Source of the DNA: JAGOUY01 sp964562155
GTDB taxonomy: Bacteria > Patescibacteriota > Patescibacteriia > 2-12-FULL-60-25
DNA length: 49,888 nucleotides
Assembly (NCBI GenBank): GCA_964562155.1
Contig: CAZLRU010000011.1
Span: 1 to 49,888 of the forward strand
Reading direction: 5' to 3'
Below the pieces are notes generated by a model. The model saw only the letters and a program-made list of their open reading frames with translations, searched no databases and had not been told where the DNA came from. Positions 39,713-49,121 of this stretch are shown piece after piece. The position numbers were made by a program, and so were the translations under genes. Position 1 is the stretch's first letter. Every line of letters starts with the position of its first letter.

Positions 39713-40495
39713 ATGTCTCTCATAAAAACCCCTCAGGAGATTGATGCGCTCAAGCGCGGCGGACAGATTTTGTCTGATACGTTGCGCGAGGTTCGTGCGG
39801 CATGTGTTGAGGGTGTTTCTACGGAGGCTTTGGATGCGATTGCGCAGAAACGGTTTGCGGAAAAGGGTGGCAAGCCTTCGTTTTTTGGGTATCGGATGGG
39901 GGGACAGGGCCCTGCCTTTCCTGGAGCGTTATGCGTTTCCATTAATGAAGAGGTCGTGCATGGGTTACCGATCCCGGCTCGGATCATTAAAAAAGGAGAT
40001 GTTGTTGGCCTGGATATTGGTATGTGGTTTGAGGGGCTGGCGACCGATATGGCGACTACGGTGATCGTTGGGGATCAGGCTACAGAGGCTGTTCGCGAAC
40101 TTGTGAGGGATACTCGCGCCTCGCTCGTGGCTGGTATTGAAGCGATTAGACCGGGCGGGTATGTCCATGATATCAGCGGAGCGATTGAGGATGTTCTCAA
40201 GCCAAAAAAGTATGGAATTGTGAAGGATTTGGTGGGGCATGGGGTTGGGCACGCGGTGCATGAAGAGCCGAATGTTCCAAATTTTCGTGATCCTCGTGCT
40301 CCTATTGTGAAGTTGCAGGTTGGAATGGTGCTTGCGATCGAGCCAATGGTGTCGCTTGGGACGTGGAAAGTGGATGTCAAGGATGATGATTGGACTATTG
40401 TGACGCGTGATGGGAGTCCGTGTGCCCATTTTGAGGTGACGGTAGCGGTGACGGAGAGCGGGTATGACTTGATTACGCCGTGGCCGGATGTATAG
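39713..40495 (+). CDS. map: Methionine aminopeptidase, type I
   Basis: 260 aa. Removes the initiator Met from nascent proteins. The five metal ligands are in GLDIGMWFEGLATDMATT (two Asp), GHGVGHAVHEEPNVPN (His), AIEPM (Glu) and the second Glu in AVTESG. Junction TAA-TTTCT-ATG after adk, as in the r-protein genes. Confidence 0.97.
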   Translation: MSLIKTPQEIDALKRGGQILSDTLREVRAACVEGVSTEALDAIAQKRFAEKGGKPSFFGYRMGGQGPAFPGALCVSINEEVVHGLPIPARIIKKGDVVGLDIGMWFEGLATDMATTVIVGDQATEAVRELVRDTRASLVAGIEAIRPGGYVHDISGAIEDVLKPKKYGIVKDLVGHGVGHAVHEEPNVPNFRDPRAPIVKLQVGMVLAIEPMVSLGTWKVDVKDDDWTIVTRDGSPCAHFEVTVAVTESGYDLITPWPDV

Positions 40496-40530
40496 TGTTG
40501 TTTAGAATATAAGCCACCGTTTTTTATCCT

Positions 40531-40923
40531 ATGAGTTTTCATGAAGGTATGCGGTTTGAGCATGCAGAGCGGGTTAGTGGTGAGCATTCAGCAGCTGTTT
40601 TTCATGAGTTGTTGCCTGGTTTAGATACGAAGAACTTTGTTTTGTGTCGAGCCCTTATTCAAAACTTCCTCATGAAGCTTGATAAGGTTTCTGAGAATGA
40701 CTTTTTAAATCAAGAACATTGGGCGGTAGGACGTACGGCTCTTTTTGGGCAGCTGCTCCCCGGTCCTGGGTTGGAAGGGGAGAGCCGTACTCGAGAACTT
40801 ATTGATCGGTGGAATCAGGCGGATCAGGCGGGGCGCACTGCTTTATTGCTCGATATCCAAGGGGAGATGGATGCTCGTTTAGGTCATTTTCAGCCCCTCT
40901 CTTCCGATGCCCGAGCTGCCTGA
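40531..40923 (+). CDS. Conserved-looking helical protein, unknown function
   Basis: 130 aa, acidic and mainly helical, with no signal peptide or membrane span. HEGMRFEHAERVSG, HWAVGRTALFGQLLPG and GEMDARLGHFQPLS stand out but match no family I know. The start follows ATCCT-ATG. Its 3' end overlaps the mutM start by 17 nt in another frame, so the two are co-expressed; a link to DNA repair is only positional. Confidence 0.6.
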   Translation: MSFHEGMRFEHAERVSGEHSAAVFHELLPGLDTKNFVLCRALIQNFLMKLDKVSENDFLNQEHWAVGRTALFGQLLPGPGLEGESRTRELIDRWNQADQAGRTALLLDIQGEMDARLGHFQPLSSDARAA

Positions 40924-41728
40924 GGTAGAGACGGTGCGACGACAGCTAGCGGAGCGACTTGAGGGCGCAAAGATGGTTGACGTGGAGATTTGGCGGACGG
41001 GTCGAGAGTTTCCTCAAGGAGATCGTTTTATTCGATCGCTAGTGGGTCGTCGTATTTTGTCTGTTGAACGGCGAGCGAAGTTGCTTGTGTGGCGTTTTGA
41101 TAATGAGACCGCTTTGATGGGGCATTTGAAAATGACGGGCCGGTTTGTCTTTGTGGGTGAGGAGTATGAGCGGCAGAAGCATGATCGGATTCGGTTTGTC
41201 TTTGAACGAGGAGGGGAGCGATTTTCTTTGGTTTGGTCCGATGTGCGTCAGTTTGGGTTTTTGAAGCTGGTTTCATCCAAGGTCTTAGAAGAAGTTTTGA
41301 ATGGGTATGGACCCGAGCCGCTCGAGGTTTCGGTGGAGTTATTGGCGGCACGGTTCATTCGGAAGTCGACGCGTTCGATTAAGGCGTTTTTGCTGGATCA
41401 AACGGTGATCGCGGGGGTTGGTAATATTTACGCAGATGAAGCTTTGTATCGAGCGGGGATTCGGCCTACAAGACGGGTTTTGCGCTTGACGTCTCAAGAG
41501 CGGTTGCGGATCGCTCAAGAGCTCAAGAACGTATTATCGGAATCGGTGGCGCAGCAAGGGACGAGTGCGAATGACTATGTTGATACACGAGGGGAGAAGG
41601 GTGGTTTTTTAGTCTTGCTTCGAGTGTATGGGCGCGAAGGCGAGCCGTGTCAGATATGCAAGACTCCCATTCAAAAGATGGTCCATGCGCAGCGAGGCAC
41701 GCATTTTTGTTTACGGTGTCAAATCTGA
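40907..41728 (+). CDS. mutM: Formamidopyrimidine-DNA glycosylase (Fpg/MutM)
   Basis: 273 aa. Excises oxidised purines and cleaves the backbone. The N-terminal MPELPEVETVRRQL supplies the catalytic Pro2 and Glu3. HLKMTGRF, the helix-two-turn-helix segment with GVGNIYADEALYRAGIRP and the C-terminal zinc finger C-x2-C...C-x2-C (CQICKTP ... FCLRCQI) are complete. Starts inside the upstream gene. Confidence 0.97.
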   Translation: MPELPEVETVRRQLAERLEGAKMVDVEIWRTGREFPQGDRFIRSLVGRRILSVERRAKLLVWRFDNETALMGHLKMTGRFVFVGEEYERQKHDRIRFVFERGGERFSLVWSDVRQFGFLKLVSSKVLEEVLNGYGPEPLEVSVELLAARFIRKSTRSIKAFLLDQTVIAGVGNIYADEALYRAGIRPTRRVLRLTSQERLRIAQELKNVLSESVAQQGTSANDYVDTRGEKGGFLVLLRVYGREGEPCQICKTPIQKMVHAQRGTHFCLRCQI

Positions 41729-41759
41729 AAGATTGTGGATGGTATCGGAACAGTGCTTG

Positions 41760-41768
41760 TGTTATACT
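41760..41768 (+). promoter_or_regulatory. Extended -10 of the Gly-rich surface-protein gene
   Basis: TGTTATACT ends 6 nt before the ATG at 41775, so the transcript should start at or very near the start codon (leaderless). No clear -35. Confidence 0.55.
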
Positions 41769-41774
41769 TTGTCC

Positions 41775-44700
41775 ATGCGTAATTCGTATCTTATCAGCTC
41801 TCTTTTTGTTTTTGCGAGCTTTTTTTGCTTCTTCCCGGGACTGCGTCTGCTGCGGTCTGTTCTATTACTACGGACACCGTGATAGATCAGTCTTATGTTG
41901 ATGATCCGGGAAATAATTGTACTTCCATTGATATTCAGGGAAACGTCAGTACTACTTGGCTTGGAACCGTGAATCTTGGGGGCGGAGCTGTAACGGTAAA
42001 AAGTGGTTACACGATGACTATGGGCTCCTCGAGTCAGATGGTGCTTGGGGGTACGGATGATTTTGTGGTTGAAAGTTCGGCGACTGTTTCGCAAACGGAT
42101 CAAGATCCTACCGGAATTCGGATTACGGCCAGAAATATATCCGTCTTGGGTAGTATAAATACCAATGGGAAGGGGTGTTCTGGCTCGTCGTCTGATGTTG
42201 GCTTTGGTCCCGATCCGGTTACCGGCGCGTGTACCCTGGGTGAGGCTGGATACGGGTTGAGTTCGAGTGGTGGCGCCGGTTATGGAGGACGTGGAGGTAG
42301 TTCTGTTGCTCAGGGTGCGGATGTTTCTGCTACCTATGGATCGTCTACGTATCCGGATTTGCTTGGATCAGGTGGTTCTGCTGGGGGAGCGAGTGGTGCT
42401 GGTGGAGGGCTTGTGCATCTTTTTGCGAGTGGCACTCTTACGGTGGATGGTAGTATTTATGCGAATGGGGTTTTAAGTTCGGGTGGGGCTGGGTCGGGTG
42501 GATCGATTTATATTCATGCTCAAACATTGACGGGGAGTGGCTCTATTCGCGCGAATGGTTCAAACGCTAATTGGTGTACCTATGGTGGCGGTGGGGGAGG
42601 GGGGCGTATTGCGGTCTACTATGCTGAATTGGGAACGTTTTCGCTGGGGAATATTACTGCTTTGGGTGGTTCCGGAGATTCTTGCAGGGGAGGGTCTAAT
42701 GGGGAAAATGGAACAACTTATATTTTACATGGCTTGTTTGATACCCCGGAGACTGACCTACGGGTTACGTCGGGACTGGATCTTGCCTCGGATCTTAATC
42801 TTCGTCATACCAATATCGTTTTTGATAGCGGTGCTCGTATTGGGTGTGAGGCGATGGGCTCGTTGATGGTAAGTGCGCTAGGAACATTTACGGATGCTGG
42901 AGCTGTTTGGTCGTGTTCAGCGAATATTCCCACCGTTGTGGTGAGTTCTACGGGGGTTATGACTCTTACTGGAACCTCTCTTAGTTTTACGGACACAGAT
43001 GTATTTACGTTCTCGGCGTCAGATTTTGTGAATAACGACGTTACGGTCACTGTTTCAAAACCCGGTTCTCGTGGATCTCTTGCGATTCGTAATCCGTCCC
43101 TGACTCTTACAGGATTTACCTTTTCTGGTGCCGCGAATGCAGCTACCACGAGTGCGCAGGGAGGTTTACTGTCGTTTCCTTTTATTAGTGCACTTTCTCT
43201 CGTAAATTCTGATATTTTTGCGAACGTTTCAACCACTCTTACGACGCTGTCTGTTGATGCTCTTTCATCTTTGAGTGCGAATGGAAAAGGGTGTCCAGGC
43301 TCCTCTTCCGGTGCTGGATTTGGCCCTGATCCTGTAACGGGCGTATGTACGGTCGGTGGCGCTGGTGCTGGTCTTGATGTTGCTGGGGGTGCTGGCTATG
43401 GTGGTGCCGGTGGGAGTTCTGGTTATGGCAGTGGAGCCTCGTTGACATATGGTCTAGCTTCTTATCCGTATGCGCTTGGATCTGGTGGCTCCGTTGGATC
43501 GGCTGGTGGCGGTAGGATTCTTCTTGATGTGTCTGCTACGGCGACAATTAACGGGACCATCAGTGCAAATGCTGCTGGTGGAGCGGGTGGTGGTTCAGGT
43601 GGCTCCGTGAGAGTGAGTGCGGGTATTATTATGGGTGATGGCACTGTTTCTGCGAATGGCTCAAATGCTGGTTGGTGTGGTTTTGGAGGCGGAGGTGGGG
43701 GAGGGCGTGTTTCTTTGAGTTATAGAACATTGGGGACATTTGATCCTAGTTCCATAAGTGTCGCCGGTGGATCCGGTGATGGGTGCCGTGGGGGATTGAG
43801 CGGAGAAAGTGGTTCTGTTCACACTCTTCTCCTCAATCAATCTCCTAATGTTTCCACGACCCTCGCTCCAACTTCCTTGGTTAACGGCTCAGTCACTGGA
43901 ACCAATACCCCAACCTTTACTTTCAGTCTCACAGATCCTGATGTTTCTGATACAGTAAAGTATGAAATTCAGATTGATGACTCCTTGGGCTTTGGTTCGC
44001 CTATTATTGATTACATTTCTTCTTTGAGGGTTCAGGGCACGAGTGCTTTTCAAGTAGGTCAGACAACCGGAACCGGGACGTACCTGGTTGGTAATGCTGA
44101 CCAGGTCCTTTCTGATGGGGCGTACTACTGGCGCGTGAAAACGATTGATGCGGCTGATGCGGCTTCTAGCTATGCTACAGCTCATTCAGGAGATGTTGCG
44201 TTCATTGTCGATACCGAAGTTCGTTCCGTTCAGTTTACGCAAGCTTCGGAGTCTGAGTTTGAGAGTGTCGCTTCTACCTCGGTTCACTTAAGTTTGGATG
44301 CTTCTCATTTTGAAGATGTTACGGTTCACTATAGTTTAAGTGGAACGGCAGATGGAGGTGGGGTTGATTACGCTCTTGCTAGTGGTATGGTTACCATCCC
44401 TGCTGGCAATACTACTGCCACTATTCCACTTGCGGTTGTTAATGATTCCATTGCCGAAGTTTCCGAGACGGTGACCATAACTCTGTCTAGCCCCGCCTTT
44501 GCAAGCATCGGAACTAATGGGTCGTTCACCTACACCATTCTCGATGATGATACGGCCGGAGTTACTGTTTCTAAGGCTTCTCTGTCTGTTGTCGAAGGGG
44601 GTGCGAATGATAGCTATACCGTTGTGCTTACGAGCGCTCCTACGAGTACGGTGACCGTGACGCTGACCCCAGTAGGTCTTATCAGTCTTTCCACCTCTAC

Positions 44701-45616
44701 GCTTTCCTTTACGGCTTCTGATTGGAGTACTCCGCAAACGGTGACTGTTTCTGCGGTCGATGATGGTGTGTTTGAAGGGGCTCATAGCGGCACGGTTTCT
44801 ATGTCTCTTGGCATGAATCCTTATGCGTATGGATATTCCTCGCTGAGCCTTGGAACGATCTCCGTTTCGATTACGGACAATGATTCTGAGCCGGTCAACA
44901 ATACTTCTTCCGGCGGTGGCGCTACTTCTGCCGGAAGTGGTAGCGGTTCGGCGTTTGCCTTGCCTGTGACGTGGAGTTTTGTCCCGGTTCCCGTTTCTCC
45001 TTCCCCGGTTCCATCTGTCTCATCAAACCCTTCTCTGGTTCCTCCTGTTACCACCATTCTCAATATGACGGATCCAGCCAGGGTGGCTGAGCTTTTGAAT
45101 GGCGGACCACGAGACTCTGTTCGTGAAGCGCAAGCAGCAACGCTTCTTGATCAGGACCTTAGACTCTACCGCCTTCCGTTATCTCCTGAGGTTCGTGCCA
45201 ATCTCTCGATTTTCTTAACCTACGGTTCCTCGGATGTTACGGCTCGATTGGGGCTTGGAGAACGTAGAGCCTTGCTTCGTGATGCCTTTGAGACCATGCA
45301 TCGAACGAATGTGCCTATTGCGGATCTTGAGCGAATGGCACGAGGAGCGATTCCTCTTACTCGTGACCTTGCCACGGAGTCCGCTCAGTTGCCTCGTGTT
45401 CGTTTGACGTTTCGAACGCTCTTTCACCATGATCCCAACTTCCAGATTCCTGCTGAAAATCTGGCTTGGAATACGCTCATGTATCGTTTACGCTTCCCAC
45501 GGGACCTTGCGCTTGAAGCTCAGGGGATCGAGCGTTTCCGTTCCGTCTTCCATCGAGCTCCTCAGGATCCGTTTCAGTGGGCGACCGTACGAGTGCTCGG
45601 ATATATTCGGGGTTAG
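41775..45616 (+). CDS. Very large secreted Gly-rich / Calx-beta surface protein; frame break at a T7 tract in the signal peptide
   Basis: The body is one frame from 41825 to 45616 (1263 codons). It starts mid-signal-peptide (LLPGTASAA-VC), while the n-region and first hydrophobic stretch, MRNSYLISSLFVFASFF, are in another frame starting at ATG 41775. The two frames join at TTTTTTT (41820-41826): one extra T gives a perfect signal peptide. Numbered from 41825: two Gly/Ser-rich repeats with four conserved Cys each (about 110-300 and 485-665), a beta domain between them, an Fn3-like domain ending YYWRVKTID (about 670-797), two Calx-beta domains (about 798-1020), a Ser/Pro linker, and a C-terminal helical domain (1078-1263) with F-x-x-V/L-F-x-x-x-P repeats like those in CPR surface proteins. 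Probably cell-surface adhesion. The frame break could be programmed slippage, phase variation or a sequence error. Confidence 0.75.
42164..42720 (+). repeat. Gly-rich repeat, copy 1
   Basis: Encodes NGKGCSGSSSDVGFGPDPVT, A-C-T-L-G, then a long Gly/Ser stretch, N-W-C-T-Y-G7-R and G-D-S-C-R-G-G. It is a recognisable duplicate of 43280-43820 in the same frame. Confidence 0.8.
43280..43820 (+). repeat. Gly-rich repeat, copy 2
   Basis: Encodes NGKGCPGSSSGAGFGPDPVT, V-C-T-V-G, Gly/Ser stretch, G-W-C-G-F-G8-R and G-D-G-C-R-G-G. The four Cys are at the same relative places as in copy 1, about 1.1 kb upstream, suggesting two disulfides per repeat. Confidence 0.8.
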
Positions 45617-45651
45617 TTTTCAAAACGCTCTCTTTCGCGTAAGCTCGTTGC

Positions 45652-46755
45652 ATGTGGCAGGAATTATTGACGCAGATTGACGCGCTTCGTTCGAAGATTG
45701 ATGAAGCGTGGGGGATTTTAATGTTGGATGACATACGTGAGGAGATGATGGTGCTCGAGGGTGCGCAGGTATCTCCTGATTTTTGGTCGGATCCGGAACG
45801 AGCAAAAACCCAGTCCCAGCGACTCGCTGCTTTGAAAAAAGAATATGATGTTTGGAATGGAATGCGGATGGGGGTTCTTGAATTAGATGAGTTGATTCAT
45901 ATCGCTATGGAGGATGAGGATGTGTCGCTGGCAGAGGATATTGAAGCTCGCCTACATACTCTGGAAAAACAATATTTAGCGCTTGAGTTTGCCTTGCTTT
46001 TTTCCGGGAATCATGACGATAAAGACGCCATTGTTGCCGTGCATGCGGGTGCGGGTGGAACAGACGCTCAGGATTGGGCGGAGATGTTGCTCCGCATGTA
46101 TTTCCGGTATGCGGAACGCAAGGGGTGGACCGTGCAGCTCGTCGATGAGTCTCGAGGTGGGGAGGCGGGTATCAAATCCGCTACGTTTATTGTGAGCGGC
46201 CGACATGTATACGGACATATGAAGGCGGAGGCAGGTGTGCATCGTTTGGTGCGTCAATCCCCATTTAATAGCGATGCCTTGCGTCAAACCTCGTTTGCAC
46301 TTGTGGAGGTCTTGCCTGAATTGGGAGAGGCGATCGACGTTGAAATTCGTCCCGAAGATTTGCGCATCGATACGTTTATGAGTGGCGGAAAAGGTGGACA
46401 GTCGGTGAATACGACATATTCTGCCGTTCGCATTGTGCATTTGCCAACAAAAATAACGGTTTCCTGTCAGAATGAGCGTTCGCAGATGCAAAATAAGGAA
46501 ACGGCGATGCGGATTCTTAAATCACGGTTACAATTGTTAAAAGAAGAGGAGTTGCAAAAAGAGAAAAAAGAACTGCGCGGAGAGCACCAAAGTGCTGAAT
46601 GGGGGAGTCAGATTCGGTCGTACGTCTTGCATCCTTATAAAATGGTCAAGGATCATCGAACAGATGTCGAAACATCCGATCCCGAAGCTGTTTTGGGCGG
46701 GGATCTCGATCGATTTGTCGAAGGGTATTTGCGCTGGAAGGCGAAAACAGGTTAG
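45652..46755 (+). CDS. prfB: Peptide chain release factor 2
   Basis: 367 aa. Terminates at UGA and UAA. The tripeptide S-P-F (HRLVRQSPFNSDALRQ) that recognises UGA and the catalytic GGQ (SGGKGGQSVNTT) are present, as is GAGGTDAQDWA. The gene is a single open frame with no in-frame UGA near codon 26, so the usual autoregulatory +1 frameshift is absent. Its presence argues that UGA is a stop codon in this organism. Confidence 0.96.
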   Translation: MWQELLTQIDALRSKIDEAWGILMLDDIREEMMVLEGAQVSPDFWSDPERAKTQSQRLAALKKEYDVWNGMRMGVLELDELIHIAMEDEDVSLAEDIEARLHTLEKQYLALEFALLFSGNHDDKDAIVAVHAGAGGTDAQDWAEMLLRMYFRYAERKGWTVQLVDESRGGEAGIKSATFIVSGRHVYGHMKAEAGVHRLVRQSPFNSDALRQTSFALVEVLPELGEAIDVEIRPEDLRIDTFMSGGKGGQSVNTTYSAVRIVHLPTKITVSCQNERSQMQNKETAMRILKSRLQLLKEEELQKEKKELRGEHQSAEWGSQIRSYVLHPYKMVKDHRTDVETSDPEAVLGGDLDRFVEGYLRWKAKTG

Positions 46756-47054
46756 TTGCCCCAGAGAAGGGTTAGGATGAGTAAGCAGCCGGAAGATATG
46801 ATTACCAGAATCGCAGACACGGTGACCGCGTGATCTTTTCTATGAAGACCGTAAAGTGCCCAAATTATGTTAGCGATAAAAATAATCCCGAATGTTACGT
46901 ATGAGAGGGCGTTGACGTCGTGTGTTTGCAAGGCGGTTATGAGTTGCGGGTATAGAGCAAGGCCGCTGAATAGAGCATTTGCTTCGGCGACGTGGTCGAT
47001 AGGATGGTGATGGCCCTGAATTGGCTTTTTCTTTTCGTGTAGAAGATGCAGCAT
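46752..47054 (-). CDS. SemiSWEET-like PQ-loop membrane protein
   Basis: 100 aa from ATG 47054 (an in-frame start at 47144 lacks support). Three transmembrane helices in the SemiSWEET arrangement: the PQ motif in GLALYPQLITALQTHDVNAL, a helix around TFGIIFIANIIWALYGL, then AVTVSAILVIISSGCLLIL. Family members move sugars as dimers. The N-terminal 28 residues are Lys/His-rich. It converges on prfB with a 4-nt overlap. TATACT lies 6 nt before the ATG, suggesting a leaderless mRNA. Confidence 0.65.
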   Translation of the reverse strand: MLHLLHEKKKPIQGHHHPIDHVAEANALFSGLALYPQLITALQTHDVNALSYVTFGIIFIANIIWALYGLHRKDHAVTVSAILVIISSGCLLILTLLWGN

Positions 47055-47060
47055 ATTGTG

Positions 47061-47068
47061 AGTATACA
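47061..47068 (-). promoter_or_regulatory. -10 of the SemiSWEET-like gene
   Basis: Minus strand TGTATACT with 6 nt to the ATG at 47054, the same distance as at the Gly-rich surface-protein gene. No good -35. Confidence 0.45.
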
Positions 47069-47111
47069 GTATTGAGTGGAGATGAGACAGTGTTATCTCA
47101 GAGGTACAAAT

Positions 47112-47702
47112 ATGAATAATAAAATATCTTCTAGAGCGATTCATGAAGCCGTTTCTGTTTTAACCACGGGCGGTGTGATTGCGTTTCCTACGGAGACGAC
47201 CTATGGGCTTGGGTGTGATCCTCGCAATACGGAGGCGGTCGAGCGTATTTTTCGGATGAAGGGGCGCGATCATAAGAAGCCTCTTTTGCTTGTTACGGGT
47301 TCATTTGAGCAGGTTGAACGGGTCGCTTTCTTGTCGACGCAGGTGCGGCAATTGGCCGAAGCATATTGGCCGGGCCCTTTGACGCTTGTTCTTCCTGCTC
47401 GAGTGGAAGCCGAGTTAGTCGATGGCGTTTCCGTTCATGGGGAAGTCGCCGTTCGTTTTTCTTCTTCAGAACTCGTTCAGTCTTTGACGAATGCATTCGG
47501 ATTCCCGATTGTCGCGACTTCTGCTAATTTGACTGGTCAACCGGATAGTCGATCGGCGGATGATGTACGAGCGTATAATCTGGGAGTAGATTATATTATT
47601 GATGTGGGAATATTGCCTAAGTCTAAGCCTTCAACGGTGGCCAGGATAAAAGAGGATGGAGAGGTGGAGGTGATACGCCACGGGGCGATTGTTATCGAAT
47701 AG
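47112..47702 (+). CDS. Sua5/YrdC/TsaC-family threonylcarbamoyl-AMP synthase
   Basis: 196 aa from ATG 47112 (GAGG 7 nt upstream). Makes threonylcarbamoyl-AMP for t6A37 of ANN-decoding tRNAs. FPTETTYGLGCDPRN, KGRDHKKPLLL, YWPGPLTLVLPA and FPIVATSANLTGQP are diagnostic. It has the TsaC-like length without the long Sua5 C-terminal domain. A second tRNA anticodon-loop modification gene in the window, besides elp3. Confidence 0.94.
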   Translation: MNNKISSRAIHEAVSVLTTGGVIAFPTETTYGLGCDPRNTEAVERIFRMKGRDHKKPLLLVTGSFEQVERVAFLSTQVRQLAEAYWPGPLTLVLPARVEAELVDGVSVHGEVAVRFSSSELVQSLTNAFGFPIVATSANLTGQPDSRSADDVRAYNLGVDYIIDVGILPKSKPSTVARIKEDGEVEVIRHGAIVIE

Positions 47703-47703
47703 T

Positions 47704-48126
47704 ATGTTTGTACGTTCTCGTTTATTTTCTGGAGTTTTCTTGCTTGGTTTGATGGTTTTGCTTCTGCCTATGGCTGCTAGGGCTGAATATATCACCCAGC
47801 ATGACGTGGCTTCTCTCTGGTTATTCATTTTTGCCCTCGGTGTTCTTTGGGCTCTTTTTTATATCTTCCCCATACTTAACCTTATCTTGGCCTGCTTTTG
47901 TTTTTGGGAGGTGATGAAGCTTCCCATTCATTCGTTTACCCATGGTCTTAAGCAGCAGCTTCTTGGCACTCTCTTTCTCTTACACGTTACAGGATTAGCC
48001 GCGATCCTTTCATTGCATGGCTTTAGTTCTTTAGATATTCGTTGGGGATGTTTTTTCCTTTTTTGGTTTCAATCTTTGCTCTTTGTTTTCTTGCGTCTTT
48101 GGAAGCGAACTAAATATTCTTCTTGA
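47704..48126 (+). CDS. Membrane protein with N-terminal signal/anchor, unknown function
   Basis: 140 aa. ATG 47704 follows the previous stop by one nucleotide (TAG-T-ATG). A hydrophobic signal-like segment ending AARA (about 1-26) is followed by four hydrophobic helices and a basic C-terminus. No family recognised. It is sandwiched in an operon between the Sua5-like gene and ksgA. Confidence 0.65.
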   Translation: MFVRSRLFSGVFLLGLMVLLLPMAARAEYITQHDVASLWLFIFALGVLWALFYIFPILNLILACFCFWEVMKLPIHSFTHGLKQQLLGTLFLLHVTGLAAILSLHGFSSLDIRWGCFFLFWFQSLLFVFLRLWKRTKYSS

Positions 48127-48127
48127 T

Positions 48128-48985
48128 ATGACTCCTACAGAAATTAAAGCGGCGTTATCGATGTTGGGTGGCGGGGCGAATAAGAGTCTGGGTCAACATT
48201 TTTTGATCGATGCAAAGGCTCTTGAAGTGATCGTTGAGTCCGCGGATATCAAGAAAGATGATCGTGTGTTAGAGGTTGGGCCTGGACTTGGGGTACTGAC
48301 GCGCGCGCTTCTTGATAAGGATGCGGATGTTGTGGCGATTGAGCAGGATCGGCGCATGGTGCAGCATCTTGCGGATAGTAATAAAAGATTACAGGTTGTG
48401 CATGGTGACGCCGCCACAATTCATTGGCATGCTTTGATCGGCCAAGGAAATTGGAAGTTTGTTGCCAATCTTCCATACAGCATCACCTCGCTTGCGTTGC
48501 GGAAAGCGCTTTGGGCTCCTAAGCCGCCAGAGGTTGTGGTTGTGCTCGTGCAGCGTGAAGTGGCGGAGCGAGCGGTATCGACTGCTCAAAATCCTCGTAG
48601 CAAGCGAGAAAAGGGGAAAACGTCGCTTTTGTCTCTTATGGTGGCGCTCGCTTGTTCTTCAGCGCGTATTGTTCGTCGGGTTCCGCCGGGCGCATTCTTT
48701 CCTCCTCCTAAAGTTGAATCAGCGGTGTTGCAACTTATCCCCATGCCCTGGGAAGAGCGGCGTGCGAGGTGGGGGTGTGAGCCAGAAAAAATCATGCAGA
48801 TTGCTAAGCAAGGGTTCGCTCATCCGCGTAAGCTTCTCGCCTCGAATTTAGGCGGAAAACATGCCATAAATGCCCTAAAGGCGGTGGGCGTGACGGAGAA
48901 AGCGCGGGCAGAAGATCTGTCGCCGTTGGACTGGGCTCGCCTCACAGAAACGCTGGCCCTTGACACCCTTAGTGAGTTCATCTAA
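48128..48985 (+). CDS. rsmA: 16S rRNA dimethyladenosine transferase (KsgA/RsmA)
   Basis: 285 aa from ATG 48128 (TGA-T-ATG after the previous gene). Dimethylates two adjacent adenines in the last helix of 16S rRNA. KSLGQHFLID start, SAM motif LEVGPGLGVLTRALL, acidic loop AIEQD, catalytic NLPYSIT, and FPPPKVESAVLQL are all standard. It lies directly upstream of the 16S rRNA gene that it modifies. Confidence 0.96.
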   Translation: MTPTEIKAALSMLGGGANKSLGQHFLIDAKALEVIVESADIKKDDRVLEVGPGLGVLTRALLDKDADVVAIEQDRRMVQHLADSNKRLQVVHGDAATIHWHALIGQGNWKFVANLPYSITSLALRKALWAPKPPEVVVVLVQREVAERAVSTAQNPRSKREKGKTSLLSLMVALACSSARIVRRVPPGAFFPPPKVESAVLQLIPMPWEERRARWGCEPEKIMQIAKQGFAHPRKLLASNLGGKHAINALKAVGVTEKARAEDLSPLDWARLTETLALDTLSEFI

Positions 48986-49041
48986 AATGCGGCTACGCAA
49001 CTGGCAAACGGTCTCTGAAGGAATGCGGTCGCGGAATTACT

Positions 49042-49070
49042 TTGACAACAGAAGAGTGACCAAATACATA
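49042..49070 (+). promoter_or_regulatory. rRNA operon promoter
   Basis: Consensus -35 TTGACA (49042-49047), 17 nt, -10 TACATA (49065-49070), about 45 nt before the mature 16S 5' end. The gap from ksgA (48986-49121) holds nothing else recognisable. Confidence 0.8.
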
Positions 49071-49121
49071 TAAACCATGTTCATATTATTGATCTCCACT
49101 GTCGCCAGACATTGGAGGTTC

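Noticed and set aside
45652..45760. Programmed +1 frameshift in prfB
   Set aside because: The gene is a single uninterrupted frame with no internal UGA near the start.
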